From: Candidatus Hydrogenedentota bacterium
Lineage (GTDB): Bacteria; Hydrogenedentota; Hydrogenedentia; Hydrogenedentales; JAEUWI01
Assembly (NCBI GenBank): GCA_016791475.1
Contig: JAEUWI010000002.1
Coordinates: 186,001-250,000, forward strand
Length of the DNA: 64,000 bases
Direction: 5' to 3'
Position numbers and translations under genes: made by a program
The notes under the pieces: generated by a model
Databases searched by the model: none
Seen by the model: only the letters and a program-made list of their open reading frames with translations
Told to the model about the DNA's origin: nothing
Shown: piece by piece, positions 35,718 to 44,986 of the stretch
Position numbering within the stretch: the stretch's first letter is position 1
How the letters are laid out: every line of letters begins with the position of its first letter

Positions 35718-36680
35718 ATGACTAAGGGCCTGCCACGACTCGTCTGGCGCTGTGTGCTCTTTGCGCTACTGAACGCGGTGCTCGCTGTCGTCGTGTTGAA
35801 AATTCACGAGTCCACCCTCGACCTTGCCCGCTGGGAGACGGACTCCATCCTGCTGGTCATGCCCCGGAACGAGCACCGGGACGTGGTCATGCTTGGCACC
35901 TCACACGCCTACGTCTGTGCCCGCTTCAAGGAACATCAGGAGGCCACGGAGCGGGAACTGGGCCGCACCGTGTTCAACATGGCCATCGCCCAGGGGGGCG
36001 GCATCGTCCCGGCGCGCTTCTATCTGGAGACCTATTTCGATCAGGGCAACACGACCGACCGCGTCGTCTATCTGCTCGACCCCTTCGTGTTTTTCAACAT
36101 CGGCTCCAACGAGCAGCACAGCTTCGTGGAAATGGAGCCCTTCCGTTTCCACTTCCTGGCGAAGATGCTCCGAAACCTCTACAACTACCAGCAGCTTGTC
36201 TCCTATATCCGCTCAAAGTTCAGCGGCCGATGGCTCCTTCAGAAACCCGAGTTGCTCATCCACCATGTAAAGGGTTACCCGCCTGAACTGGTCACACCGG
36301 AGCGGATCACGAAGCGCATGGGCACTTTGTATCCCGATGGATTGCGTGACGACGTCTTCAAACGATATCAGTCCGAATTTCTCAATATCGTGGCACTGTG
36401 CAAGGCGCGCGGCGCTCATTTGAATGTCGCCGTGCCGCCCACCATGCTCGGCCCGGAAACCGGTCACGCCGCCATGATGGCCTGGCTGGAGACGCTGCGC
36501 GATCGGGGAGACATCACGCTGAGCGACTGGTCGAACGTCATTAAGTCCCCCGAGCGGTACTACAATCTCGATCATCTCAACCTCAGCGGCATCCAGGAAT
36601 TCATGGGCCAGTACCTGCGGCCCATGCTGGACGCGGAAGACGAAAAAGTCAGCGGCGCGGATGGAGTGCGGTCACGATGA
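35718..36680 (+). CDS. Membrane-anchored SGNH-hydrolase-like protein
   Basis: 320 residues. A hydrophobic anchor (about 10-27) precedes a probably periplasmic domain. V-V-M-L-G-T-S-H-A-Y (Ser62) resembles the nucleophile block of SGNH/GDSL esterases and of DltD/AlgJ-type acyltransferases. YYNLDHLNLSG (His286) resembles the final D-x-x-H block, but the usual Asp position is Asn283 and an Asp sits next to the His. It may modify an exopolysaccharide or envelope glycan, or be inactive. No membrane O-acyltransferase partner is next to it. The ATGA overlap with the YjbR gene shows co-translation. Confidence 0.6.
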   Translation: MTKGLPRLVWRCVLFALLNAVLAVVVLKIHESTLDLARWETDSILLVMPRNEHRDVVMLGTSHAYVCARFKEHQEATERELGRTVFNMAIAQGGGIVPARFYLETYFDQGNTTDRVVYLLDPFVFFNIGSNEQHSFVEMEPFRFHFLAKMLRNLYNYQQLVSYIRSKFSGRWLLQKPELLIHHVKGYPPELVTPERITKRMGTLYPDGLRDDVFKRYQSEFLNIVALCKARGAHLNVAVPPTMLGPETGHAAMMAWLETLRDRGDITLSDWSNVIKSPERYYNLDHLNLSGIQEFMGQYLRPMLDAEDEKVSGADGVRSR

Positions 36681-37009
36681 CGCTTGAACAATTCCGCAAG
36701 CGCGCCCTGGCCTTTCCGGAAGCCTCAGAGGAACCCCACTTTGAGAAGACCTCCTTCCGCGTGCGGAAGAAAATCTTCGCCACCATGTCGCCGGAAAAGG
36801 CGGAAGTAGTGTTGAAGTTGCCTCCCCTGGAGCAGGCGGTTTTCTCCGATGCGAGCGGCGGCGCCATCTACCCGGTGGCGAATAAGTGGGGACAACAGGG
36901 CTGGACCGTGGTGTTGTTGAAAAATGTGAAGACGGGCCTGCTCCAGGATGCGCTCACGTGTTCGTATCGATGCGTCGCGCCGAAAAAGCTGGGGGAGCTG
37001 GTGGGGTGA
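36677..37009 (+). CDS. MmcQ/YjbR family protein
   Basis: 110 residues, start overlapping the previous stop by 4 bp. The sequence (ALAFPEASEEPHFEKTSFRV near 10, then FATMSPEKAEVVLKLPP, ending in a short helix with APKKLGELVG) matches the YjbR/CyaY-like fold. These small proteins are often annotated as DNA-binding, but their role is unknown. It converges on the GT9 gene with a 41-bp gap and no clear terminator. Confidence 0.85.
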   Translation: MTLEQFRKRALAFPEASEEPHFEKTSFRVRKKIFATMSPEKAEVVLKLPPLEQAVFSDASGGAIYPVANKWGQQGWTVVLLKNVKTGLLQDALTCSYRCVAPKKLGELVG

Positions 37010-37050
37010 GCGGGAGGCATGTCTACGGACGTCACTCGGCGGAGAAAGGA

Positions 37051-38733
37051 CTACGTTCTTTCGGCCCACCGCGCGGCCGTCAGCCGCAGTTTCTCCACCA
37101 TGAGGGTGGCCCGATCCCGGCAGGCACGATAGATCTCCAGGGTGGTCTTCGCCAGCAGTTTGGGGTCAGCGCCGTCGAGGTTGTCGCGTTCGAATCGGGC
37201 CATCAGGATTAGGGGACGACACGGCGGATTCACCTCGCTGAAGACCCGCGCCTCTTCGTCCAGCGCCATCAACTGGGCCACCAGCGTCCGGGCCTCATCG
37301 AAGCGGTCCCGCTTGAGCGCCTCCAGCAATCGCGAAGTGACAGACTCGCCCCGGACCGAGATGGCCGCGAGTCCCTCGAAATGCTTCGCGGTCTCTTCCG
37401 CCCAGGTCGACACGATCTCCGGATCCGGACCGCCGTAGTGGCGGAGCATCTGGTCGAGACTTTCCAATTCGCCCTCGGGCGTGCCCGTGCGGGAAAGATG
37501 GGCAACCCACATGGCGCGGTAGGCAATCCGCATGAAATCCCGCTCGTCCATGGCGCGCTGAATAACCGGGTAATACTCTAGAAATCCGTCGGGTGCGAAG
37601 CGCGTAATGTAAAGGTCGACATTGTCCAGCGCTCCCTCGTCCGCAATCGGGGGCAGAGGGCGATCCTGCCCGTGATGGCGCGCGTAGTCGATGGCGGCGA
37701 GGACCTGATTCGCCTTGATCAACTCGCGCTCCTCTTTGCCTGAGGGCACATAGTCCGAGCGGCCGAGATTGGTGCGGCGCGCCTCGATGGCGCAATGGCC
37801 CTCGCCATAGGGGCCGGTTTCACGGTAATGGACGTTGCCGACGGAGACCAGGGTAATCGGGCAGCCCACCGACGCGGCGATGTGCATTGTGCCCGTGTCG
37901 TTGGTAACCAGAATCGTGGCGCGCTTGAGCAGGGCGGCCACCTGCGCCACGGAGGTCTTCCCGAAGAGGTGGGTGGCCAGGCCGGGGGCGAAGGACTCAA
38001 AGCGATCGCCCAGGGGCTGCTCGGACTGCACGCCGAGAAGAAATACCTTCGCCTGGTGCCGCTCGACAAGCAGACGCCCTAGAGAAGCGAAATTCTCGAT
38101 GGCCCAGCGCTTGCCCTCTTCGCTGGCGCCAAGCTGGAAACAGGCCACGTAGTCGTCGCCCTTCACGCCGTGCTCTGCGAGCAGCGCCTCGGCAAATTGG
38201 TGGTCCTCGTCGTGGAGATTAAAGTGAAGTTCTCGCGAGGGAGGCGCATCTTCCACGATGTTGCGCGTGATATCGCAGAGATTCAGATCGTTGTATTCGC
38301 GGCTGAATACGCTGGTGAAGAAATAGGTCGTCCACCGGCCCCGGAGGATAAACTGCCAGTCGTCGCCCAGGTGCGCGCCGTAGACTTCGGGAATCTCGGC
38401 GATCTTGATCAGCATGGCGGAACTGACGCTGTGGGTCACATTGTAGGCGATGTCAAAGTTGCACGCCTTGATGGCCTGAATGCGCTTGTCGGTAAGCTGG
38501 TAGGCCTCCAGCAACTTGTTCGAATCATCCGCTACGAGCCTCCGGTACAGCTCGTCCTCATCGTAGATCATCACGTCGTTGATGTCGTGATTGCGATCCG
38601 CAATCGCCCGGCCCATCTGACGCACCAGCAGCGTGATGTGGGCGTCGGGATGCTTCCGGCGCACCATGTGTATCAGGGGCGTCGTTTGAAGCACATCGCC
38701 CAGTCGTGTGGTCTGTACAATAAGGATCCGCAT
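37051..38733 (-). CDS. GT9 (heptosyltransferase-like) glycosyltransferase with C-terminal extension
   Basis: 560 residues. The first about 350 are GT9: MRILIVQTTRLGDVLQTTPLI at the N-terminus, then FQLGASEEGKRWAIENFASL and TILVTNDTGTMHIAASVGCP, the ADP-heptose binding region of WaaC/WaaF relatives. The remaining about 200 residues are helical, not part of GT9 and unrecognised. The start overlaps the stop of the upstream CgeB-type gene by one base (TGATG). Being in the fliW-csrA gene run, it probably glycosylates flagellin or a surface glycan rather than core LPS. Confidence 0.85.
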   Translation of the reverse strand: MRILIVQTTRLGDVLQTTPLIHMVRRKHPDAHITLLVRQMGRAIADRNHDINDVMIYDEDELYRRLVADDSNKLLEAYQLTDKRIQAIKACNFDIAYNVTHSVSSAMLIKIAEIPEVYGAHLGDDWQFILRGRWTTYFFTSVFSREYNDLNLCDITRNIVEDAPPSRELHFNLHDEDHQFAEALLAEHGVKGDDYVACFQLGASEEGKRWAIENFASLGRLLVERHQAKVFLLGVQSEQPLGDRFESFAPGLATHLFGKTSVAQVAALLKRATILVTNDTGTMHIAASVGCPITLVSVGNVHYRETGPYGEGHCAIEARRTNLGRSDYVPSGKEERELIKANQVLAAIDYARHHGQDRPLPPIADEGALDNVDLYITRFAPDGFLEYYPVIQRAMDERDFMRIAYRAMWVAHLSRTGTPEGELESLDQMLRHYGGPDPEIVSTWAEETAKHFEGLAAISVRGESVTSRLLEALKRDRFDEARTLVAQLMALDEEARVFSEVNPPCRPLILMARFERDNLDGADPKLLAKTTLEIYRACRDRATLMVEKLRLTAARWAERT

Positions 38734-40523
38734 CAGCGCACCAGCTTCAGGACCGCATCCGCGTCCTGCTTCACCTGCCGCATGTAGGCGATGACCTGCT
38801 CGGGATAGAGGTGGCCCTGGCCTTTTTGCAGCGAGAGCTGCGTGAGAGCGTCATAGGTGAACGGTGTCTCTTCCGGGAAGTGCTCCAGCCAGCGGCGCAG
38901 CGCGTCGGACTTGTCCAGCCGTGTCTTGATCTCGCCGATAGTGTGGCGCGCCCGGATGCCCCGCTCCAGCATGGCGGCGCCGTGGGCCCGGTAGATGTGG
39001 CGCAGCATGGCCGCCGCGCGATGCTCGTAGGTATGTTCGGCAAGAACCCGGCGTTGCGCCGCCTCAGCACAGGCTTTTCGCTGGTCGGGATGGGCGAGGA
39101 AATAACTGATGCGCTCCCGCAACTCTTTCAGGTCGCGGTAGACCGGCAACTCCGTCTCGAAGTCAAAGAGCGTTTCCAGGCCGATGCAGGGGTCGCAGAG
39201 CTGGAATCCCCCGGCGGCCGCAATCTCAAAGACCCGCGGATTGATGGCATCGCAATCGGGATCCACGCCCGGTTTGCTGCTGCTCGAGTGGAGGTTGAGA
39301 TTGATGGCGCTCGCCGCCACGATCTTCATGAAGGTCTCTGAATCGAAGCGGCTTTCTCCGTCCACCAGGCGCTGGGCCACATAGCGATCCGTCCAGTTCA
39401 CGCCCCAGATCTTGAAGTTATAATCGCTCAGGCCTTTGAACAGCTCCACGCGGTTGTAATAGCCCGCACCCGCAAAACTCAGGTCGCAGCCGTAATGTTT
39501 ACGGTCCTCATCGCTCAGCGTCACCCCCCGGTGCAACGCCGGATCGCAGGCCGTCTGCACATAGGCGTGATGGCGGCAGCCGGCCTCGTCGAGCTTTGCC
39601 TCAAATTCGCCCGGCTGAATGTGGAAGAAGAAATCATAGTGGCGGGCGATGTCCCGCCAGTAGGGCAGGTGACGCCAGTTCTCCACATACCAGTAGGCGG
39701 TTACGATTCCGTTCTTTCGGAGCCGCTCGGCGAAGTTCGGGGCCACGGGCGCCTGGGCAAGCACGATACAGATTTCAGGATTGAACTCGGCCACCTGGGC
39801 ATAGGTCCATTCCGAAAGGAAATTGGTGTACATCCCTGTAAGCTGGCCCTGGGGTGTGGCGCCGGTCACCGTGGCCTGAAGTTTCTCATACAACGGCCAG
39901 GCGGACTCGTGATCGATCAGGCGCACGTGATGGCCCAGCCCTTCGAAGGCCCGGGTCAGGTAGCCCGCGATGGGGAGAGACCCGCCATACATGGGGCCGA
40001 CCACGGCAATATTCAGATGCTTGTCCGCGAGTGCCCCGACGTAAAGACTCCCCAGCGCCGCGTCGACTTCTTCGCGGTGCAGTTGGGCCGTGGGCGGATG
40101 TACCATCACGTGGGGCTTGCCCGCCATGAAGTCCGCCAGCGCCGATGGAAAATCCGCCTCGTGTGGGGACCCCGCGCCGATGAGGCAGGATGCCTGCGCC
40201 AGGGGGCCATCCACGGCGAGTTTCACAATGTCCCGCTCGGGCTCGATGACGATTACCTCGTGGCCCCGGGCCACGAGTTCCAGCACGTGGTAGCCCAGGC
40301 CGCAGCCGAGTACAAGCACCGGGCTGCCCGCCGGGATATCCGCCGACTCCACCAGGCGCCGCGCCTCCTCTTCGGGATTGTAGCGGCTGTGCATCTGGAT
40401 GCCGCCCGCGCGCAGGGTGGGCGAACCAGTGCGCCCGGCCTCCACCACGCGATCGGGGGAAACCGCGTGGTCGGCGAGGGCCGCGCGCCATGCTTCGGGC
40501 GATCTGAGATAGGGTTCAGTCAT
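38733..40523 (-). CDS. CgeB-type glycosyltransferase with N-terminal Rossmann-like domain
   Basis: 596 residues from the ATG at 40523; sequence upstream of it is the intergenic repeat, so longer starts were rejected although no strong ribosome site is seen. Residues about 55-90 (PVLVLGCGLGYHVLELVARGHEVIVIEPE) are a Rossmann nucleotide or AdoMet-binding motif like that of Maf flagellin-modifying proteins. The rest (IAVVGPMYGGSLPIAG onward, CDLSFAGAGYYNR, NPRVFEIAAAGGFQLCD, HTYEHRAAAML) is the DUF3880/Glyco_trans_1_2 architecture of CgeB. Probably a GT-B enzyme acting on flagellin or a surface acceptor together with its neighbours. Confidence 0.82.
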   Translation of the reverse strand: MTEPYLRSPEAWRAALADHAVSPDRVVEAGRTGSPTLRAGGIQMHSRYNPEEEARRLVESADIPAGSPVLVLGCGLGYHVLELVARGHEVIVIEPERDIVKLAVDGPLAQASCLIGAGSPHEADFPSALADFMAGKPHVMVHPPTAQLHREEVDAALGSLYVGALADKHLNIAVVGPMYGGSLPIAGYLTRAFEGLGHHVRLIDHESAWPLYEKLQATVTGATPQGQLTGMYTNFLSEWTYAQVAEFNPEICIVLAQAPVAPNFAERLRKNGIVTAYWYVENWRHLPYWRDIARHYDFFFHIQPGEFEAKLDEAGCRHHAYVQTACDPALHRGVTLSDEDRKHYGCDLSFAGAGYYNRVELFKGLSDYNFKIWGVNWTDRYVAQRLVDGESRFDSETFMKIVAASAINLNLHSSSSKPGVDPDCDAINPRVFEIAAAGGFQLCDPCIGLETLFDFETELPVYRDLKELRERISYFLAHPDQRKACAEAAQRRVLAEHTYEHRAAAMLRHIYRAHGAAMLERGIRARHTIGEIKTRLDKSDALRRWLEHFPEETPFTYDALTQLSLQKGQGHLYPEQVIAYMRQVKQDADAVLKLVR

Positions 40524-40550
40524 GGGGTCTACAACGTTGAAGAAAAGAGT

Positions 40551-40773
40551 TTCACCACGAAGGACACGAAGTTCACGAAGGGAAATCGTTCTCGGTATGC
40601 GGGCACTTGGGTAGTTCAAAAATCATTTTGCATTGGGGTGCGCCTTTGCTCAGCGGTGCGCGAATACTTCAGATCTATTGGGCAATGGCGAAAAGTGTGA
40701 GGCGTTCAGGAAAAGCTCGCCGCGCCCTTTCTTTATAATCACTTCGTGCGCTTCGTGTTCTTCGTGGTTCAAT
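40551..40773. repeat. Inverted-arm element of the CACGAA family
   Basis: Left arm 40551-40580 (ACCACGAAGGACACGAAG core) and right arm 40742-40773 are imperfect inverted copies around about 160 bp of AT-richer, non-coding DNA, in the gap between two glycosyltransferase genes. Each arm is itself three CACGAA units at 9- to 10-bp spacing. Same design as the element at 35215. Confidence 0.75.
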
Positions 40774-40803
40774 TTTCTCGCAATTTGCTTTTCTTGCCGG
40801 TGT

Positions 40804-43800
40804 CTATTCGTCTGGTTCGCCTTCTTCCCGCATTGCCATTGCCTCCGCCAGCAGTTTCGCGCCCGCGTGTTCCGGGTCAAAGAGCAACACCAGCTCCACC
40901 AGTTCACGGGCACCGTCGAAATCGTTCAGCTCGCACAGGACCCGGGCATGGGTCACTTTGAGGTCCAGATTGCCGGGATAAAACTCCAGGTAGGCCGTCA
41001 TCGTGGGCAGCGCATCTTCCAGGCGATTCACCCGCTTGGCCACGTCTACAAACGATTCCAACAGGGCGCGGTTGGCGAAATTCGCGTCGAGCGCCCGTTG
41101 AAGCCGCGGGAATGCGGCCTCGTGATTGCCGGCCTGGTACTCGATAAGGCCCAGGGCCCCATCGGCCCGATCAAAATCGGGCTGATGCGACAGGGCGTGC
41201 TCCAGCAGGGGCCGCGCCTCGGCGGCTTTGTTCATGGCCAGCAGGAGAATCCCGTATTCGCCTTCCAGGGTGGGGGAAAGGTTCGTCTCCAGGAGCTTGC
41301 GATAGGTTTCGGCGGCTTTTTGCAAGTGACCCAGCCGCGCCATGCCCTTGGCCACGATCCCGTAGCGGTCCACGTCGGACACACCCACGGCATCCAGCGC
41401 GTGGGCCACCGCCGCTTCGTACTCGCCCGACTCGAGAGCCTTGCGCGCAAACTCCAGCCGATCAATCCCCGGCTTGCAGGCGATACCCAGCCACTGATAG
41501 GTCAGGAACTCGCCATAAGCCTCGTCATCCACCGCCTCCATCGTAACCAGCCCCAGCGTGATGGAGCCGTCTTCGTTTTTCGGAAGAAAGGAGGGTGGGC
41601 GCTGGTTCAGCGGGATAATCTCCACCGCCTCCATACCGCCGTTCTCGACCATCGTGCGCAGGCCGCTCCGCGTGAAGAAGCGCAAGTGCGTGGCGTCCAT
41701 GATGCCCTGCTCGTAATAGGTCCAGGCCCCGTGGGAAAGCATATGGATGACTTCGTGAAAGCGAATGTTGGGCACGGAAATCACGATGACGCCCCGGGGC
41801 GCCAGGACGCGGCTCAGCTTCGCCATCACCGCCGATGGATCGACCAGATGCTCCAGTACGTCGGCGCAGACGATGCAGTCGAAATAGTCATCTTCCCAGG
41901 GCAGCGCCATTTCCTCGATATTGCCGTGGAGCACGCGATCCAGCACCGTCCGCGCGCGCTGGTAGGCTTCTTCGATGAACTCGATCCCGCAGACCTCCTC
42001 CACGTTGCGCTCTTCCTTGAGCACGCGGCCCAGGGCGCCCGCGCCGCAGCCCACATCCAGCACGCGTTTCGCCGACAACGGAATGGCGGGCAGCAGTTCC
42101 CGGCGGGGATGTTCGTAGTAGGCTTCGGCGGTTTTCGGGTCGTGGTGCAGCAGCGGTTTCGGGCGAGACGCCGCGATCTGGCGGGCTTCTGCCAGGATTT
42201 TCTCGGCGCGGACCTCATAGCTGTGGTACTTCAACGCCGTGGCCTGTCCCGTCGCGGCGATCCGCTCCCGCGCCGCGTCATCGGCGAGATACTTTCGTAT
42301 CAGCGCCAGGGCCTCGTCCACGGTCCTGTAAATGACAAGTTCCCTGCCATCCGTGAACAAATCTTCCAACCCGATGGCGGGGTCCGTGATCAGGAGCGCG
42401 CCGGAGGCCAGGGCTTCGAAGACCCGCATGTTCACGTCCTCGTTGAGGCACATGTTCACCACAATCTTCGCGTTCGCGTAGTGTTCCGCCATTTCATGGG
42501 GCCAGGCGTGGCCGATGAAGTGGTTGGGAAAGGCGGCACGCACCGCTTCGATGAAGTGCTGGCGCTTCTCGCCGCTCGCACTGGTCAGGCTGCCAACAAA
42601 GGCAATGTCCAGATTCCGCGGGCGCGGGGGCACATCGTGCAGCGACGGCGAACAGCCCAGGGGAAGCCAGGCCACCCGGGGAATACCCGCAGCGCGGAAT
42701 TCCTCGATCTGGGCTTTCTGCGCGAGGTATACCAGGTCGAAGTGCCGCGCGATTTCAATTCGGTGCGCGGTCGAAATGTGCGTGTCGATGAACCACGCCG
42801 CCTTCACCGCGTCGAGGTCGCGATACGCCGACGGCAGCATCGGCTGGCCGGAATCCACCCACACCAGAAGCTCCGGCGAGAATCCAGCCGGCAGGGCCCG
42901 CATCAGTTCGGGCAGCGCAGGTTCGGGGGACGTCACCACATCGTGTCGCGCATAATCGGGTACGGGCGGGTCAAAGCCCCAGCCGAGTACCACGCTGTCC
43001 GGTACTTGAGCGCCCGCCGTCACCACCGTATTCGATTTTCGGAGCGCATCGCGCACATAGCGTCCCGTGGTGTGGGGGGTGGAGGCGAAGGTAACCAGTG
43101 TCGAAAGGCCCTGCCGCGTCGTGGCGCTCCGGCCCGCGCGCCGCGTGGACGCATGGCGATCGGCGGCCTCAAAAATCGCCTCGCGCCAGCGCTCGCGGAA
43201 GGCTTCCAGCGGAAAGGTCCGCGCGATGCACTCGCGCCCTTTCGCGCCGATTTTCCGCGCCAGATCCCGGTCTGCCAGCAGGGCTTCGATACGCCCATGA
43301 AGTTCCGCGCTGTCGTAGGCGGTGAAGCCGTCCACGCCGTTGGTGAGGGGGGAGGTCGGGTTGGCCAGAGATACTACGGGCATCCCGCAGGCCATGGCTT
43401 CCAGCATGGCGAGGTTGTAGCCGTCCTCGTAGGCCTCGCGTGATACATGGAGGAGGCAACGATTGGTCCGGTAAATTCGGAGGAGGTCCTCAAACGAGCT
43501 GCTCGGTTCGCTGCCGGGGATCAGGGGGTTCATGCCCACGACGCGGTTCGGGAGACCGGCACAGCAGGCCTCCTGGAAATCCACATCGAACATGAGATCG
43601 CGCTGGCGCATGGTGTTGCCCACGCGGATCGCGCAGGGGGTCTCGCCCGTATAACCGCCCCAGGCCTCCACATCGAAGCCGGGCGGGATCACGCGGCCCG
43701 GCAGGCCGTAGTCCGCCTTCTTGGATTCGGAGATGAAAACAAACTCGAAGCGCTCCGCCAGCGTGTCTACCACCTCCGCATAGGCCGCCTGGGCCTCTTC

Positions 43801-44121
43801 GCCGCCCGTGATCGTGGTCTTCAGGAAGGTGCGGCGGTTGTGGCAGATCAGGAGACGGGCGGCTTCGGCCCGGGCCACCTCCATGGCATTGCTTTCGTTC
43901 TGGGCAATGACCACATCGTAGTAGCCCGATTCCAGCCGCTCGCGCCAGGCCGCCTCCCGGATAAAGGTGAGATTGGTGGGGGCCGGTCGAAACTGGGCGT
44001 GCCAGGCGCGTGCCAGGGGGCCGTGTTCATAGACGCCCAAGTCGATGGGCAGGCCCGTCTCCGCCATGAGGCACAGGTAGGGCTCGTGAAAGTTAAAGGT
44101 CAGGATGCGCGGCGTGGCCAT
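40804..44121 (-). CDS. Large multidomain protein: two glycosyltransferase domains, AdoMet methyltransferase and TPR repeats
   Basis: 1105 residues, about 123 kDa. About 1-330: GT4-like, with SREAYEDGYNLAMLEAMACGMPVVS as the sugar-nucleotide motif. About 345-640: CgeB-like, with NLDIAFVGSLTSASGEKR and NMRVFEALASGALLITDP. About 680-850: class I methyltransferase, with RVLDVGCGAGALGRVL and CADVLEHLVDPSAV. About 880-1100: TPR-like helices ending in an acidic tail. It probably builds and methylates a glycan on flagellin or another surface protein, with the TPR part holding the acceptor. It starts 2 bp after the preceding gene and lies in the fliW-csrA run, which supports a flagellar role. Confidence 0.87.
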   Translation of the reverse strand: MATPRILTFNFHEPYLCLMAETGLPIDLGVYEHGPLARAWHAQFRPAPTNLTFIREAAWRERLESGYYDVVIAQNESNAMEVARAEAARLLICHNRRTFLKTTITGGEEAQAAYAEVVDTLAERFEFVFISESKKADYGLPGRVIPPGFDVEAWGGYTGETPCAIRVGNTMRQRDLMFDVDFQEACCAGLPNRVVGMNPLIPGSEPSSSFEDLLRIYRTNRCLLHVSREAYEDGYNLAMLEAMACGMPVVSLANPTSPLTNGVDGFTAYDSAELHGRIEALLADRDLARKIGAKGRECIARTFPLEAFRERWREAIFEAADRHASTRRAGRSATTRQGLSTLVTFASTPHTTGRYVRDALRKSNTVVTAGAQVPDSVVLGWGFDPPVPDYARHDVVTSPEPALPELMRALPAGFSPELLVWVDSGQPMLPSAYRDLDAVKAAWFIDTHISTAHRIEIARHFDLVYLAQKAQIEEFRAAGIPRVAWLPLGCSPSLHDVPPRPRNLDIAFVGSLTSASGEKRQHFIEAVRAAFPNHFIGHAWPHEMAEHYANAKIVVNMCLNEDVNMRVFEALASGALLITDPAIGLEDLFTDGRELVIYRTVDEALALIRKYLADDAARERIAATGQATALKYHSYEVRAEKILAEARQIAASRPKPLLHHDPKTAEAYYEHPRRELLPAIPLSAKRVLDVGCGAGALGRVLKEERNVEEVCGIEFIEEAYQRARTVLDRVLHGNIEEMALPWEDDYFDCIVCADVLEHLVDPSAVMAKLSRVLAPRGVIVISVPNIRFHEVIHMLSHGAWTYYEQGIMDATHLRFFTRSGLRTMVENGGMEAVEIIPLNQRPPSFLPKNEDGSITLGLVTMEAVDDEAYGEFLTYQWLGIACKPGIDRLEFARKALESGEYEAAVAHALDAVGVSDVDRYGIVAKGMARLGHLQKAAETYRKLLETNLSPTLEGEYGILLLAMNKAAEARPLLEHALSHQPDFDRADGALGLIEYQAGNHEAAFPRLQRALDANFANRALLESFVDVAKRVNRLEDALPTMTAYLEFYPGNLDLKVTHARVLCELNDFDGARELVELVLLFDPEHAGAKLLAEAMAMREEGEPDE

Positions 44122-44123
44122 TG

Positions 44124-44750
44124 CTACTCGGCGCTGGCGGGGATATGTGCCTGCAACAGGGAGACGATGGAAACTTCCAGCTCGGCGCGGGGCGCCAGCT
44201 CATACTCCAGGAGGTCGGCCAGCAGAATAATATCGCCGTCTTTCAGGGCCTGCTCGGCTTCTTCGAGGAACTGGTTCAATTCGGCGTGGATGGACTGCAC
44301 CGTTTTGCCGTCCACTTCAAGCCCGCCCAATTCCAGCTCCAGCGCATTGGCCACAAGGGATTCGCGCGACTTGATGTGGCCCCAGATCTCCGCCAGTTCC
44401 ACGAAGGGGTCAAAACCTTCCTCGGGCTTTTCCCCCTGAAAGACTTCCGCGAGATTACGGCATACCTGGGGAAGTTCCGGCAGAAACTCCTGAAGTCCCG
44501 AGAGGCACGCTTCCACCAGGGAAGAGGTCAACTCCGATCCGATCTCCAGCCGGCCCACGTCCGCCAGGGCCTTGCCCTTCAGCCGCTCGGCCATGTTGTC
44601 GGGGGATATCTCCGCCCCGTCCACTCGGACGGAAAGGACCGAGCGCCCCTGGCCGCGCAGGAAATCGGCGACGGCGCCCACCGCGCCGAATACATCCTCC
44701 GGCGTGCCCTGCAGGTTGTAGTTGCTGGCTCCGTCTACGATCACGTCCAT
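44124..44750 (-). CDS. Conserved-looking protein of unknown function between csrA and the glycosyltransferases
   Basis: 208 residues, acidic and mostly helical, with no signal peptide or membrane segment. An alpha/beta N-terminal part (about 1-55, MDVIVDGASNYNLQGTPEDVF) precedes a long helical part (about 60-205) rich in Leu and Glu. I recognise no family. Location directly after csrA and 2 bp before a glycosyltransferase suggests a cytoplasmic flagellar function, for example a chaperone of flagellin or its glycosylation. That is inference from context only. Confidence 0.6.
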   Translation of the reverse strand: MDVIVDGASNYNLQGTPEDVFGAVGAVADFLRGQGRSVLSVRVDGAEISPDNMAERLKGKALADVGRLEIGSELTSSLVEACLSGLQEFLPELPQVCRNLAEVFQGEKPEEGFDPFVELAEIWGHIKSRESLVANALELELGGLEVDGKTVQSIHAELNQFLEEAEQALKDGDIILLADLLEYELAPRAELEVSIVSLLQAHIPASAE

Positions 44751-44764
44751 GTGTCGAACCCTTC

Positions 44765-44986
44765 CTAGCGGGGGATGAGGTTGGAAATACCGTCCAGCGG
44801 GGCGGCCGTCGCCGCCTGGGCGTTTTCCGCCTGAATGGCAAGGTAGACTTCGCGCCGGTGCACGGTTACGCTGCGCGGGGCCACGATGCCGATCTTGACC
44901 TGATTGTCCTTGAGATCGAGGACTTTCACCTCAATCTCGTTCCCAATCATAATGCTCTCGTTTTCCTTACGCGTCAGCACGAGCAT
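44765..44986 (-). CDS. csrA: Translational regulator CsrA
   Basis: 73 residues. The start [23 protein letters not shown], the core [23 protein letters not shown] and a short variable tail are canonical. CsrA dimers bind GGA motifs in mRNA leaders and block ribosome access; in flagellated bacteria outside the gamma group it represses flagellin translation and is held by FliW. The gene overlaps the 3' end of fliW by 20 bp, the common fliW-csrA order, so the antagonist and regulator are made together. Confidence 0.97.
   Translation of the reverse strand: MLVLTRKENESIMIGNEIEVKVLDLKDNQVKIGIVAPRSVTVHRREVYLAIQAENAQAATAAPLDGISNLIPR

Noticed and set aside
40633-43443. 936-codon open frame antisense to the large glycosyltransferase
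   Set aside because: Low-complexity His/Arg/Gly-rich translation without domains, fully opposite a convincing multidomain gene.
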